NCBI RefSeq assembly: GCF_039555335.1
Contig: NC_092631.1
Span: 4,679,501 to 4,743,500, forward strand
From: Amphiura filiformis
Lineage: Eukaryota; Echinodermata; Ophiuroidea; Amphilepidida; Amphiuridae
Length of the DNA stretch: 64,000 nt
Direction: 5' to 3'
Part shown: positions 25,476 to 36,707 of the stretch, in pieces
How the letters are laid out: every line of letters begins with the position of its first letter
How positions within the stretch are numbered: the first letter of the stretch is position 1
The notes under the pieces: generated by a model
What the model was told of the DNA's origin: nothing
Database searches by the model: none
What the model saw: the letters and a program-made list of their open reading frames with translations, nothing else
Position numbers and translations under genes: made by a program

Positions 25476-25805
25476 TCTCCAGTAGTCAAATTACAGTATT
25501 CTCTTTTACGGTGTATGTATGTCACAATGTTAAATAGGTTCACCTAGTTGATACACCCAGAGACAAAAGGAAATTCACCTAAGTGGGCATGAAACATGTA
25601 GGGGCATTTGTCAAAACTTGGGAAGTCGACAGTGGCATATAGGGCCTACATTTGAACATCACATGTAGGCCTTGAGGATGAAAATTCAAATAACGCCAAT
25701 ATTTAGCAGGCTAATAATCATTGGGTTTGTTTGTTTTGTTTGGCATTGGGTTTTTCTCATACGTAAATCTACCCAAAAGATAGTAGTACATTGTAGGAGT
25801 ATTGA

Positions 25806-27785
25806 TTGCCCGTCAGACTTTTTGTTATTCCAAACATAACGATGGCTAATGCACTTACTGAAGGTATTGTACCAAGTCAATGGAAACAAGGTATCGTTGT
25901 GCCTATACCAAAACAAAGACCCCCTACTCTTGATAAGTTACGGCCAATTTCTTTGACCTCAATCTTCGCCAAAGTAGCTGAGGGTTTTGTATCGAGATGG
26001 GTAATTGATGATATCAGTCACAAGTTAGACATCAGGCAATTTGGAAATGTAGCAGGTGTGTCAACTAATCACTATCTAGTCAATATGATGCATTACCTTC
26101 ATACTGGTGCTGAAGTGAGTCACAATACCGGAACGATTGTCCTAACTGATTTTTCTAAAGCCTTTGATTTGGTCAACCACACCATTCTCATCACAAAAAT
26201 TATTCAAATGGGTGTGCGTAGGAACATAGTACCTTGGCTTTGTGACTTTCTTCAGCATCGACAGCAATGTGTACGATACAACAACATGCTTTCAGACTTT
26301 GTGCAACTCACAGCTGGTGTACCGCAGGGCACCAAGCTTGGCCCAATTGGTTTTCAAATCCTCATCAATGATGCCGCCGATGATGCACATGCAGAAGTCT
26401 GGAAGTATGTTGATGATCTCACATTTGCTGAAAACTCTACTAGTGATAGCAATAGTCATATCCAGGAAGATCTGAATAAGTTCTCAGACTGGGCAGCAAC
26501 TAATGGCCTAAATCTTAATGCCAAGAAATGCCAGGCACTTGAGGTTAATTTCAGTAAAACCAAACCACATCATGCAGACTTGAGCATTGGCTCTGACAAG
26601 CTTGATTATGTTGACAAAGCCAAAATCCTGGGTATCTGTATTCAAAGTGACCTGAAATGGCAATCTCAGGTTGATATTATGATCAAGAAAGCAAACACTC
26701 GTCTTTTCATGCTTAGATCCCTGAAAAGATTTGGCTTTGACCAGGATGAACTTACGGTCGTTTACAAAAGCTATGTCAGACCAGTGCTCGAGTATGCTGA
26801 TGTGGTTTGGCATTCGGGGCTCACATGTAAACAAGCTAGTGATCTTGAGCGCATACAAAGAAGGGCGATTAGAACCATACTTGGTTATAAATACATCTCA
26901 TATTCAAAGTCAATACAACAGTGCAATATTAAAAAGCTAGAAGACAGAAGGGTTGAGCATTGCCGAACTTTTGCCAATGGACTGAGAGACAGTCTAAGAA
27001 CCAGTCACTTATTACCACCCACCAGAATCTCGGTCCATGGCAGAAGTTTGCGCAATGCTCAAGATCATACACAACTCAGGGCCAACACAAAACGCTTCAA
27101 ACAGAGCCCCATCCCCTTTTATGTCACACTTTTAAACATGCATTAAATGCCCCACTTGCTTTTATCTAAATTCAATTTGTGTGCATCCATGTCAGAGGGA
27201 TGCGCTTGTCGGCTGCTACATGTGTCTCATTTCGCATGATAGCTGGGAGTAGATACCGGACTCGTCTTGGGTGGAGGTCGCTTTGGGTCGTCCCGGGGTC
27301 ACATGGTTTGGGAGTACAGAGAACATTCCTTGGCCATGTGACTTGCGGATGATTTGGAGTGGCCTCCGCTTGGGATGGGTCTGGTGTTTGTTCCTGGCGG
27401 TTGTGAGGGGTGGGACGCATGTGGCGTCCGACGGGTGCATCGTTTTGTTATGGATGTACACATTTTTTCATAAAGATTTTATCCTGCTGGCAGGTTAAAT
27501 TTTGATTTTTTGTGCTTTTTAATCAAATCTTTTGGTGATATTTTACATTGTAATTGGCCTATTTTATTTGTGCAAATTTCATATCTTTATGTCCTTGTAA
27601 TAATATATTTTCCATGTGTCATGTTTATACTACCATGTGCAATACTTGTGTATTTATAAATGTTTTAAATTTATGGGTTATTCTAAGTATTTAATTATAA
27701 TTGTAATATTTCTCTGTAATTTGGCCCATGGCCACGATTGTGAAATAAATATATATGAAATGAAATGAAATGAAATGAAATGACT
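25806..27785 (+). mobile_element. 5'-truncated LINE with an intact reverse transcriptase frame
   Basis: An uninterrupted 446-codon frame (25806-27146) covers the RT fingers and palm: TEGIVPSQWKQGIVVPIPK, LRPISLTS, TDFSKAFDLVNH, GVPQGTKLGP and the catalytic YVDD (near residue 199). The thumb and C-terminal tail follow (SYVRPVLEYADVVWH, RIQRRAIR). The endonuclease and RT start are missing, so the ATG at 25806 is not a natural start. The 3' UTR runs to about 27755 and ends in a (TGAAA)n tail up to 27780. No stop within the RT suggests a young copy. Reverse transcription by target priming is the family role; this copy cannot do it alone. Confidence 0.92.
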
Positions 27786-27919
27786 GGTCAATTGAACCGT
27801 CAATCATTTTCTTCACCGCAAAGCTCGGCGGAAGGGTAGATGTCATGTAAAACATAAACTGCAATCAGAGGGGGCGGAAGTCAGGCAAGTTCCTTGACTT
27901 GTCTACGGAACTTGGTTGG

Positions 27920-28480
27920 CAGTTTTTGGATCATTTTTCTAAAATGATCAATTTAATGTACATAATTATACATATATTACATTAATAAATTCTATTTTGT
28001 CTTTCCAATCTTCGTGGGTATTTGCCTACTAGAAGATTTGGCGTTGGTTTATGCTGATGCCCACCATGTAATCTAAATATGAATATAATATGAAAATGAG
28101 AAGGGGTCAGCCATTTAATTTCTTTTGATATATGTAAGTCCGCGGCTTTTTATATTGTCATCGTTAGATGCAGTCTTTATATTCTATCCATTGTTAAATC
28201 GAGTCTTTATATTTTCTCTATCGTTAGATAGTGCATTCCCTGTTAGGGGAACTTTTGGTTTATATGCGCAACTGGCTTTCGAAGTAATTGTTTGGAAGGC
28301 TCCGTCGGGTAATTACTCTGAGCGAAAAAGTTGACCATAAATCAATAAATATTAGTTGGCTGATTCCAATGAATTTTCTCAAAGCATTGCATGAATAAAT
28401 TATGCGTTCTTTCTGAATGACTGATAAGTGTCCAAAAATTGGTGTGAGGCATTTCTTTATTTCAGTGTCTAGGGATAATG
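27920..28480 (+). repeat. 561-bp direct repeat, left copy (LTR-like)
   Basis: This is nearly identical to 29623-30183. It starts around CAGTTTTTGGATCATTTT and ends GTGTCTAGGGATAATG. Canonical TG...CA ends are not apparent, so it could be the LTR of a non-coding retrotransposon or another direct duplication. Both copies contain the same 69-codon frame, which I do not regard as a gene. Confidence 0.7.
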
Positions 28481-28707
28481 CAGTTTAATTAGCTCGTCTA
28501 ATGAAACATAATATTATCTCGCGACTGAAATTGCCTTCCGTAGTGAAGTCACGTTTCACTATTTTCCCGGTGGCGGAAATAGCCTTCCGTAAGGAAGTCA
28601 CGTGATAGTTTCGCGGGCAAGGCTTCGCTCGGGTTGCCGTTAGGTACATGTGTACCGGTTTTCATTCTATATCAGTCAAGCATTCGGAATCGGACGTAAA
28701 ATTTTTC
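28477..28707 (+). repeat. 232-bp repeat, copy 2
   Basis: It begins exactly where the left 561-bp repeat ends. See 22138-22369. Confidence 0.85.
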
Positions 28708-28894
28708 CCACCCTCCACTCCCTTTATGTCAAGGTTGATCTGATTAAAATTGATCAAAATAGAGGACAGGACGTCGAAAATAAGTATCGCAAGAGTGAGA
28801 CAAATCACATGAAGGTTTCATCTTTATTAAGTCAAAATGTAATTAAGAATGAAATGAAATCAGAACATGTTGGATGTCACGGTTCTTTGTGTTG

Positions 28895-29345
28895 CATAAT
28901 AGTATGACTATATGAGTGTACGTGTGTGAGTAGTTCACTTCAGCTTCAGTTTCTATCTCAGCAACATGTTCTATTCTGTTGCGCAGCTGTAATATTTATT
29001 CTCAGTGAAATAGTGTGGTGAAGTTTGCTTCTGCCTCAGAAGCATTAGTGAAATTGATTTTAATTTGTGCCATTTTGAGTCAGAAGGAGAAAGGAAAACA
29101 TAATTGGTTGAGAGCCCTCGGGTTAGAATATACTGCGGAATAGTATGACTAAGGGTGAGAGTGCGTGAGTAGATCATTTCAGGTTCAGGTCTAATTCAGC
29201 AACACGTTTTATGCTGTGGCGCAGTTATAAATTTTCAAATATCGTTGTAAAATAGTGTGGTTAAGTTGCTTCTTCTACAGAAGCATAAGTAAAAGCGTTA
29301 AAATTTATGCCATTTCAATCTTGGGCGGTATTTTGGTTGATGAAT
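28895..29345 (+). repeat. Two diverged ~220-bp tandem units between the direct repeats
   Basis: AATAGTATGACTA, GCAACA-GTT-TAT-CTGT and AAATAGTGTGGT recur in the same order in 28895-29112 and 29133-29345. There is no protein-coding frame in the 1.1-kb interval between the direct repeats. Confidence 0.65.
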
Positions 29346-29622
29346 GTTGTGTATAGCGGGAAGGAAGGAATCAACACCAGGTTGGCATGGGGTAGCTAGA
29401 CAGGGGCCAAGTACTATGCCCTCAGATTTTCTTGTTCAACAAAATATAAGTAAAAAGGAAATATTGTGATCAAGTTTTTATGAGGTTGCGCAGCCGGCTA
29501 GTTATCGCGTTGAATTCTAGGGTAGGCTGTCCTATTGCATTTAGAGTAGGCATCATAACCTAGTGGTGCATACGATATCATAAGCTTTCAAAGCATGGCG
29601 ATGTGTGTCAAGGAACCTGGGA

Positions 29623-30183
29623 CAGTTTTTTGGATCATTTTCTAAAATGATCAATTTAATGTACATAATTATACATATATTACATTAATAAATTCTATTT
29701 TGTCTTTCCAATCTTCGTGGGTATTTGACTACTAGAAGATTTGGCGTTGGTTTATGCTGATGCCCACCATGTAATCTAAATATGAATATAATATGAAAAT
29801 GAGAAAGGGTCAGCCATTTAATTTCTTTTGATATATGTAAGTCCGCGGCTTTTTATATTGTCATCGTTAGATGCAGTCTTTATATTCTATCCATTGTTAA
29901 ATCGAGTCTTTATATTTTCTCTATCGTTAGATAGTGCATTCCCTGTTAGGGGAACTTTTGGTTTATATGCGCAACTGGCTTTCGAAGTAATTGTTTGGAA
30001 GGCTCCGTCGGGTAATTACTCTGAGCGAAAAAGTTGACCATCAATCAATAAATATTAGTTGGCTGATTCCAATGAATTTTCTCAAAGCATTGCATGAATA
30101 AATTATGCGTTCTTTCTGAATGACTGATAAGTGTCCAAAAATTGGTGTGAGGCATTTCTTTATTTCAGTGTCTAGGGATAATG
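29623..30183 (+). repeat. 561-bp direct repeat, right copy (LTR-like)
   Basis: Partner of 27920-28480, with only a few differences. Confidence 0.7.
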
Positions 30184-31195
30184 GATTTTGGAACTTAGCC
30201 ATACATTCAAATAGATAATGTATTATGATTGATTTTTATACCTTGTGAATAAGCTTACTGGGTAAAATATGAGGAAATAATAAGCTATACTGACACCCCT
30301 GACTAAAGCTACCAATGTGCTGATTGAAAAAAAAAAATGATATGAAAGGTGACATGTCCAGCACGTACGCCCTTCCATCAGGAGATAGTGACCAACACCG
30401 CCATTAGTACGCAGGGGCGTATCCAGGACATATTTGCGGGTGGGTGGGGTGCAGAAGTACCAAAAAGTGGACCTTTTCTCCTCGTCTTTTTCTAAATATA
30501 TTTGCTTACATACAAAAAGTGGACTTAACCCCCTACTAATTGGAAGTGGCCCTTTCTTATTTTTGCTTTATAAGTTGGACCTTCTAAGGTATACTTTTTA
30601 CATGTGGATGCATCGCAACACCACACCACCCCTGGGTTGGCCTACGTCCCTGTTAGTATACTATTAGTATTTAACATATCTTGTAGCAAGCGGCCAGCAT
30701 TTTGTCATGTTTCGCCCCCCCCCCCCTAGAATCGTGATAGAAGAAAAAATGCAATAATTGCTCGTGCATCTTTATTTTTAGCCACAAAAAAACACCATGT
30801 TTTGGGGCCCAAATGGGCTTAAATCGAACAATCTCGCGTTTCGCGCGGAATAGTCCATCAAAGAGCAATATTCACCTTCTTTTGAGGCTACAACAGGCTG
30901 TAATTTAAAATATTTTGCTCGCAAAGTCTCAAAAAAACCCAGAACAAAATATTCTCGTCTCCCTTCCACTGCCACTGAATATAATTATATTGCTTTTTAA
31001 ATATCGGTATTCTTTCGCACTAGGCCTCTGCTGCATTGCAATATTTCTGTGTACAATAGTAATACGATAGGAAACCTTGCCACGGGATTCCTGAAATAGG
31101 GTTGGTCCGTTGTGTATTATTTGATCTTAGAAGAATGGTTGGGGGTTGTCAATAAAATCATAGCATTTTCGTCAATTAACAGTATGCTTCGACTA
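30184..31195. other. Non-coding stretch
   Basis: Degraded dispersed repeats include a poly-C run at 30715-30727. No gene seen. Confidence 0.5.
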
Positions 31196-31602
31196 TATTT
31201 ATAAATACGCACGTGACCACCTCCGCGCTGCCATAACAGCATGTAGACAGTAAGTCTCGAAGTGACCTTCTACATGGCGGGTTTTCTTTCAACGCGAGAC
31301 TGCAGCAAAATTGTCTATTTTGTTCAACTTTTTGATTATATTGTAAACGTTTTGTAAATTTTGTAAATATTTTTCCGTCTGCAGATACTTACTAATTCAT
31401 AATGTTGTTTTTGATAACATATTACAAATTTGGAATCCCTATGTGTAATAATTTTGCTATTCAATTTTAATTAACATACTTAAATGTGATGATATTTGTC
31501 TAAATTCAATGGCATGAGGATTTTTGCGCTTGCTGGTCTTGGTAAATTGGTATGCCGTGCCCATATGTCACGTGCGTATTTATAAATACGTATAGTCGAA
31601 GG
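31196..31602. mobile_element. MITE with about 34-bp inverted ends
   Basis: TTCGACTATATTTATAAATA (plus CGCACGTGAC) is complemented at 31566-31600. There is no coding frame inside. Confidence 0.7.
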
Positions 31603-32225
31603 TAGCTGCTTAAAAAATTAAATAAAAAGATATTTTAAAAAAGTTTCCAGAACCTTTCGGTACAGAAGAATGTTTTTGCTAATTTTAAAAACTTCAGGTG
31701 GGTCTGGCCCACAGAACAAGGTTTCTAACTTAGTTGTATTGATGCATAATTAATATGAAATGCAACAGACGTCCCTCTTATTAACTTTGTTGCGTTCCTG
31801 TAAAAAAGAAAGAAAAAAAAATTAAAAAAATATAGAAGGGAAAACATTGAAAACAAATCCCAAAACAGATTTTCCTTTTTTTCGCGACTCTGAACATACA
31901 ATCTGTTCGTCCCTTACAGCCGTCATCTTCTTTGTTGTGAGGAACACAATGAAAAACTCTCAATACATGTTATGCCCGTCCCTTTTATCGATCATATCTT
32001 GGTGCAAACTCGTTTTGCCATGGATGTAGAATATTCGATGCAACATGTCTGCGTTATTAAACCTATTCCCACTCTATTTCCAATAATATTTAACTTCTTA
32101 CGAATGTTTGATGACGTTAAATCAGTAATATATTTCCACCAGACACTCGATATAACATACACTTTCCGTCAACACACATTCATTAGAAGATATAAATGAT
32201 TGAAATAGATTGAATAACGAATAAA

Positions 32226-32480
32226 TAAATGTTAATAAAATAAATGTTGGTATTTATACAGCGCCTTTTACATGTGCACATGTACCAAAGCGCTTTGCAT
32301 TTATTCTGCTGTCGTTAGAATATGTCAGCTGCCATACAATACCAAAGGCATGCTCATTCCTTTGGGTGGCGCTCAATGGACAATATTACAATGGCACCAC
32401 CGGGGCTCGAACTCGCAACCCCCCGATTACAAGGCCTAGTCCGTACCGCTGCACCAACGATACTTGTTGGACGAATATTC
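32226..32480 (-). mobile_element. tRNA-headed SINE with CR1/L2-like 3' tail
   Basis: Read on the minus strand, the head holds TTGGTGCAGCGG (A box) and GAGTTCGAGCCCCGG (B box). The tail holds AAAGCGCTTTGG, then GGCGCTGTATAAATACC, like a CR1/L2-type LINE 3' end. This is the usual design of a SINE mobilised by a partner LINE. Confidence 0.75.
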
Positions 32481-33118
32481 AATGTCGAAATTTCGGAGTG
32501 TGTAGCCCTTACTCCGTCATTTATAATTATGTGCAAAGTCGATTTTGCAATAGCCGCTACTCGCACTGCACTCGCACTCTAGAAAATACTAGTAGTTTAT
32601 TATATTAATCAGTTATGGGATATTATGACAATATAATGATGCGTAACCAGTATGCACATCATTTGTATTTTATGCCTACCATTTAAGCCTATATTTCTGG
32701 CCCTATGCATGATGTCTGTCCCTCCTGTGGTTGGTACTGGTTGGAAGGACAGGGGAGACATTCGCCATTTCTTTCATAGGTATTCACGTCACAAGCAACT
32801 GGAAAATAAATCATTTAAGTTTGTCACCAGCAGAATCATATTCACAAAAATGTTACATTTTGTAATATTTAGAACCATGCGAATAATTTCATGTGTTTTG
32901 AGGGAATTTGTTTCTATAAGAACATCATTGGGTTCTCTTTTAAGGTGATGGGGCTCAAAATACAGCTTGGCAGACAATAATATTCAATTAATTCAGCATG
33001 CTCAAATTAACAAAAAAGAAAGTTGGTTGGCAGCCTTTACGCAAACGCAGTTTAAATAAGCACTTATTTCCAAAATAGACCCAGTATATTATAGGAACAT
33101 CGCAAACAGAAGACTTAC

Positions 33119-33625
33119 TACATGTCAGCGTAGACGCAGCTTTTGAATACCCTCCAGGACACGTCTGTACTATCTCGCTGCTCTCTAATGGGCTGCCATT
33201 CACAGGTATGGACGCGATGGACATTCCTCCGACGTAGGCATTGAAGGTGCCATCTTGTATTTCTCTGGATATCTTTTGTGTTATTAAGGATATTGCTTCC
33301 ACGTCGTCGGCGATATCATCGTTGGTGGCTGTTTCATTGATTTTTTTCTTGAGAGTAAAACAGACCTCCATTTTGAATACATTTGGTGGTTCCTGGCGCT
33401 TGCGACGGCGGCGGCGGCGACGGTCAGATTCCGTATTCTCCTCGCAGGAAACTTCAACATCCTGAATGACACATTTATCTTGACATGTTTCGCCAAAAAA
33501 TGTCGAATTCAAATACGTAACAACTCCCTCTCGAATACGTTGTAGGAGCTCCACGTCAGTGCAGTTATCAGCACTGTTGAAATTAGCATCGTTGGTCTGT
33601 TTGATGTCCTTTCCCGGCGTTGTTT
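33119..33625 (-). CDS. Gene P2, second domain X exon (X2)
   Basis: The 507-bp phase 1-1 exon (169 residues) has acceptor TCTATTAG (33628-33626) and donor GTA|GTAAGT. It begins ETTPGKDIKQTNDANFNSA, then an NCTDVELLQRI helix-like start, then CQDKCVIQDVEVSC. A polybasic run ending RRKRQ follows. After it comes a beta-rich part starting FKMEVCFTLKKKIN, and it ends with CPGGYSKAASTLTC, the first turn of an ephrin-receptor-like module. It aligns with X1 at 46604-47215 in order and in cysteines. The RRKR site fits a proprotein convertase (furin) consensus. Ephrin-like exons should follow below 33119, but I found none. Confidence 0.8.
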
Positions 33626-34165
33626 CTAATAGATAGCAGTGAGAAAAGGACGACTTTTAATATTTGCTAATAACAGAATTAACAAAATTATTGATTTGTT
33701 AGTATCCCTGAAACACTACTCCAATCTCCAATCTAAAGAAAAAGTCAACATATAACATATCGTGATTATCGTCGTAATTTATGCATACAGCTGAATACTA
33801 TATCACTATAACCGTCCCGAGAGAATCCGTAAATTACCTTCCGAAATTCGTCGAGTATGATTAGTGGCCAATACTAAAACGGATGTGCACTGTCGGGGGC
33901 ATTGCATTTTTGATGTCGCCATTGGTTTAACACGAAATTACTAAATTTTGATATGGTATGAAGCAATGTTTTTTATTCTAAATCCGTTGAGATTCGAGAG
34001 TGAACCCACTGTAGGGACTATATTTGAATATGTTTTCTTGACTAATGGTTATAATACGTAGCCGACAGATCTGGATCGCTGCTTGTGTCAACGTGAAAAA
34101 CGCTCTTGGAATGGTCTTCGTCAGTATAATAATAAATTATGCAAATTGAATGTGCATATCCTTAC

Positions 34166-34345
34166 GTTTGCATGCAATTACTGATGGCAAAGAAGGCATC
34201 CACACTCCATTCGAACAGATGTATTGAGTTTCCTCACTCTTTCTGACATCTTTTCCTTCAAGACATCGTAAATTGCAAACAGATCTGCGTTGATTGCAAG
34301 ACCAAAAACCGTTTTGGGGTCTAGGTAGCGATGGGCAGGTTTGAT
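34166..34345 (-). CDS. Gene P2, CCP/sushi exon
   Basis: The 180-bp phase 1-1 exon (60 residues) starts DQTCPSLPRPQNGFWSC, continues through CNLRCLEG and YICSNGVWMPSLP, and ends with IAC. That gives CCP-type cysteines and the conserved Trp. Acceptor TTTGTTATCAG, donor C|GTAAGG. It lies just upstream of X2, the same place a CCP holds before X1. Confidence 0.85.
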
Positions 34346-34845
34346 CTGATAACAAAAACATTTCAAGCTTTTATTAACAACACAAAATGGATATATAAAG
34401 TGACAAATGTTATTTGTTTGTAAATTAAGGTTTAAAAGCACTATTTTAGTAAAGAATAGAACATGTTTATTGTCACAATAGTTACTTTTATATTCGAATA
34501 TGCAAATTATCTTTCTAGTTAAGAGCGTTGGGAATTTTGAGACAACCAATTTTGTTTCTACGAGTACTGTATAACGTATTCATAACTCGTAAACATAAGG
34601 GAATGTGGGTTTACATGAGGGAATGTGGCTTCACGCAATGGCAGCTTGGACATAACGTAACCCGAAAACGTAACGTATCGAGAGATTCAGTCGTGTGATC
34701 CACAATGTTCTTCCCTGTTAGGCTGTTAGGGGCGAATAACCACGTGCACGTTCAGGGTAATTATGCATCAATCAAGCATTATTCCACATCTTCCAGGACT
34801 TTTGATTAGTTTAATCGAGAATAAGAGGATCATCGTAAAGCTTAC

Positions 34846-35058
34846 CCTTTCCTAGACAGTAAGGTTCTTGGTTCCATGACCAATATGTTTGCTCTGTCAC
34901 AGAGTCATAATCACATGTGGCTTGACTACTTCCTCGTAGTACAGTCCTGTCTTCGCATACTATCTTGCAGCTACTCCCATACTGGTTAGAACACGGGTAT
35001 CTTGTATCTACGCGGGCATGAGCTGGTAATGGTGGAATGGCTGTCCCGCAAGATTTGA
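34846..35058 (-). CDS. Gene P2, CCP/sushi exon
   Basis: The 213-bp phase 1-1 exon (71 residues) reads VKSCGTAIPPLPAHARV, PCSNQYGSSCKIVC, ATCDYD, YWSWNQEPYC. It has six cysteines and the CCP Trp-Pro-Cys ending. Acceptor TATTATTCCAAG, donor G|GTAAGC. Confidence 0.85.
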
Positions 35059-35811
35059 CTTGGAATAATACAAAACGTTTTGTTACAATTACAATAAACT
35101 TTAGATTCATAGATTTTTGAATAATAAAACTGTTGTAGAGTCCTTGTGGTTTATTTTAGTAGGTTTAGTTGTTGCAACCCCCTCATTTTCTATATTAAAC
35201 GTCATATACCGTAATATTTGTACCAATGTATAGCTATGGCCCCTCTCTCCTCCAGTGAGTGATACCAAAATAAATATAAACATATTCCCACATAATGTCG
35301 CTATCATCATGACGTCATAATGTGGGCGCTTCCTCGTAAAATTGGGCAAAATTCTACCGGAGTTTCACCGGAATTTCTCTTTATTGAAAGGAAATTTCTC
35401 CGAGTTGAAAGGAAATTACTGTTTCAACCAAGTTAAAAGTGTAATCCCTAACATTTAGCTATGATAAAACCGAGTCAATGTTTTGCTTCTCTAACTAAAC
35501 CCTGTAACAGTGTTGTTGCAATTTTACACGTATAAGTTCTCTGTCCAGCATCAAAGGCTTGAAACCTTCATGCCGGATAAGCTCGATCCGACATAAATTA
35601 TGCTCATAATATGTCGGGTAGAACTTGACAAAATATATACACGTATCCTGCTGCAACCAAGTTCTTCTAATATTTCATATAATTTCATAAAAGGTCGTAG
35701 TCATATCTCATACTCCACACTGCAGCTAAAGCTCATTTATCTCACTGTTTCTGAAGCCAAAAAGTAGCCAAAAATTGGTGGGAAATAATCCACATTAATT
35801 AAAATACTTAC

Positions 35812-35965
35812 CTTCACATATTGGTTCAAAGGATGTAATATTTATATTCCACGTTCCGTCCCCTAGACACACCAATGTTTCGCCATGTTCACTGATACCC
35901 GTCATTTCATAGCCATCTTGACATAAAAATGTGCAATTACTCCCAACACTATTTGAATCGGTGCA
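35812..35965 (-). CDS. Gene P2, CCP exon cut by the duplication boundary
   Basis: RCTDSNSVGSNCTFLCQDGY, then VCLGDGTWN and FEPICE, are the last three quarters of a CCP module, with donor G|GTAAGT at 35811. The expected start (first Cys and Pro-x-Asn-Gly region) and its acceptor are absent, because sequence upstream of about 35965 is that of the 6-kb repeat unit. Upstream in frame is a stop. As it stands the exon is probably not spliced normally. Confidence 0.7.
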
Positions 35966-36134
35966 CCGTACAGAACCTCATTGGTAAATTCATCCACTGG
36001 TAAAGCACTGCAATGGGTAACTGAGTTTAACCAACAATAAAACGAGTCACAATATTGGTTTAAGATATCATTAAGGGCTGTAACCAAAGATCTACATAAT
36101 AAATATATTGATACTATAGATGCTGCGGTAGTTA

Positions 36135-36420
36135 TTAACCCTAACACCCATAGATACCACAAAATACCACGATGAAAACCACTGCGCATGCGTGAATCCC
36201 ATACGATGACGCAATCACCCTAAGTGCTAAATTCTCACGGAATCGCTGCCCGGGGCAGCGTAACCCGTGTAGCTACCGGTCCGTGATCGTGTGCGGGGCA
36301 TGCGGGGGGCCTAAGGTTCGAATCCCGGGGTGCCAAGTGACTTCTTTCTTCATCTTCTCTCTTTTTTCGTTTCGTCTTTAACTTCCGATAGCAAAAACCA
36401 GGGTTGGGTGTTAGAGTTAA
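36135..36420 (+). mobile_element. TTAA-flanked element with tRNA-like B box, copy b
   Basis: The ends are TTAACCCTAACACCCA and the complement of TTAACTCTAACACCCA, giving 16-bp inverted ends with a TTAA target. The middle contains AAGGTTCGAATCCCGGGGTG, a tRNA-like T arm and B box. Its twin is at 42158-42443. Confidence 0.75.
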
Positions 36421-36526
36421 TACTATAAATGGGTCACTATTTTGTCAAGGAAAACTGGTTCCAAGTTGGAGCAAATATTAAAACTGGTGCATTGTGTATC
36501 GCCAGGATTTGCATGATGACACTTAC

Positions 36527-36688
36527 CCACACATTGGCTTGCACTGTTTGCACCAGTCTCAATGGTGCCCGTATTATCTGGACATGATGTGCATTCAGTT
36601 CGACCCGATTCAGTTTGGTATGAGTTGACTTCACATTCCAAGCAAGGAGTTAGACCAGTGCCAGACCAGAATCCCGGTAAACATTGCT
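36527..36688 (-). CDS. Gene P2 copy A, ephrin-receptor-like exon 4
   Basis: The 162-bp phase 1-1 exon (54 residues) reads EQCLPGFWSGTGLTPCLEC, then CTSCPDNTGT and SQCV. It is the same as 42550-42711. The module is the Ephrin_rec_like/GCC2-GCC3 cysteine unit. Confidence 0.85.
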
Positions 36689-36707
36689 CTGATTTCAATA
36701 AAAAATA

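Noticed and set aside
28125..30037. Two identical 69-codon frames (28125-28334 and 29828-30037)
   Set aside because: They are identical only because they lie in the 561-bp direct repeat. No splice or domain evidence supports coding.
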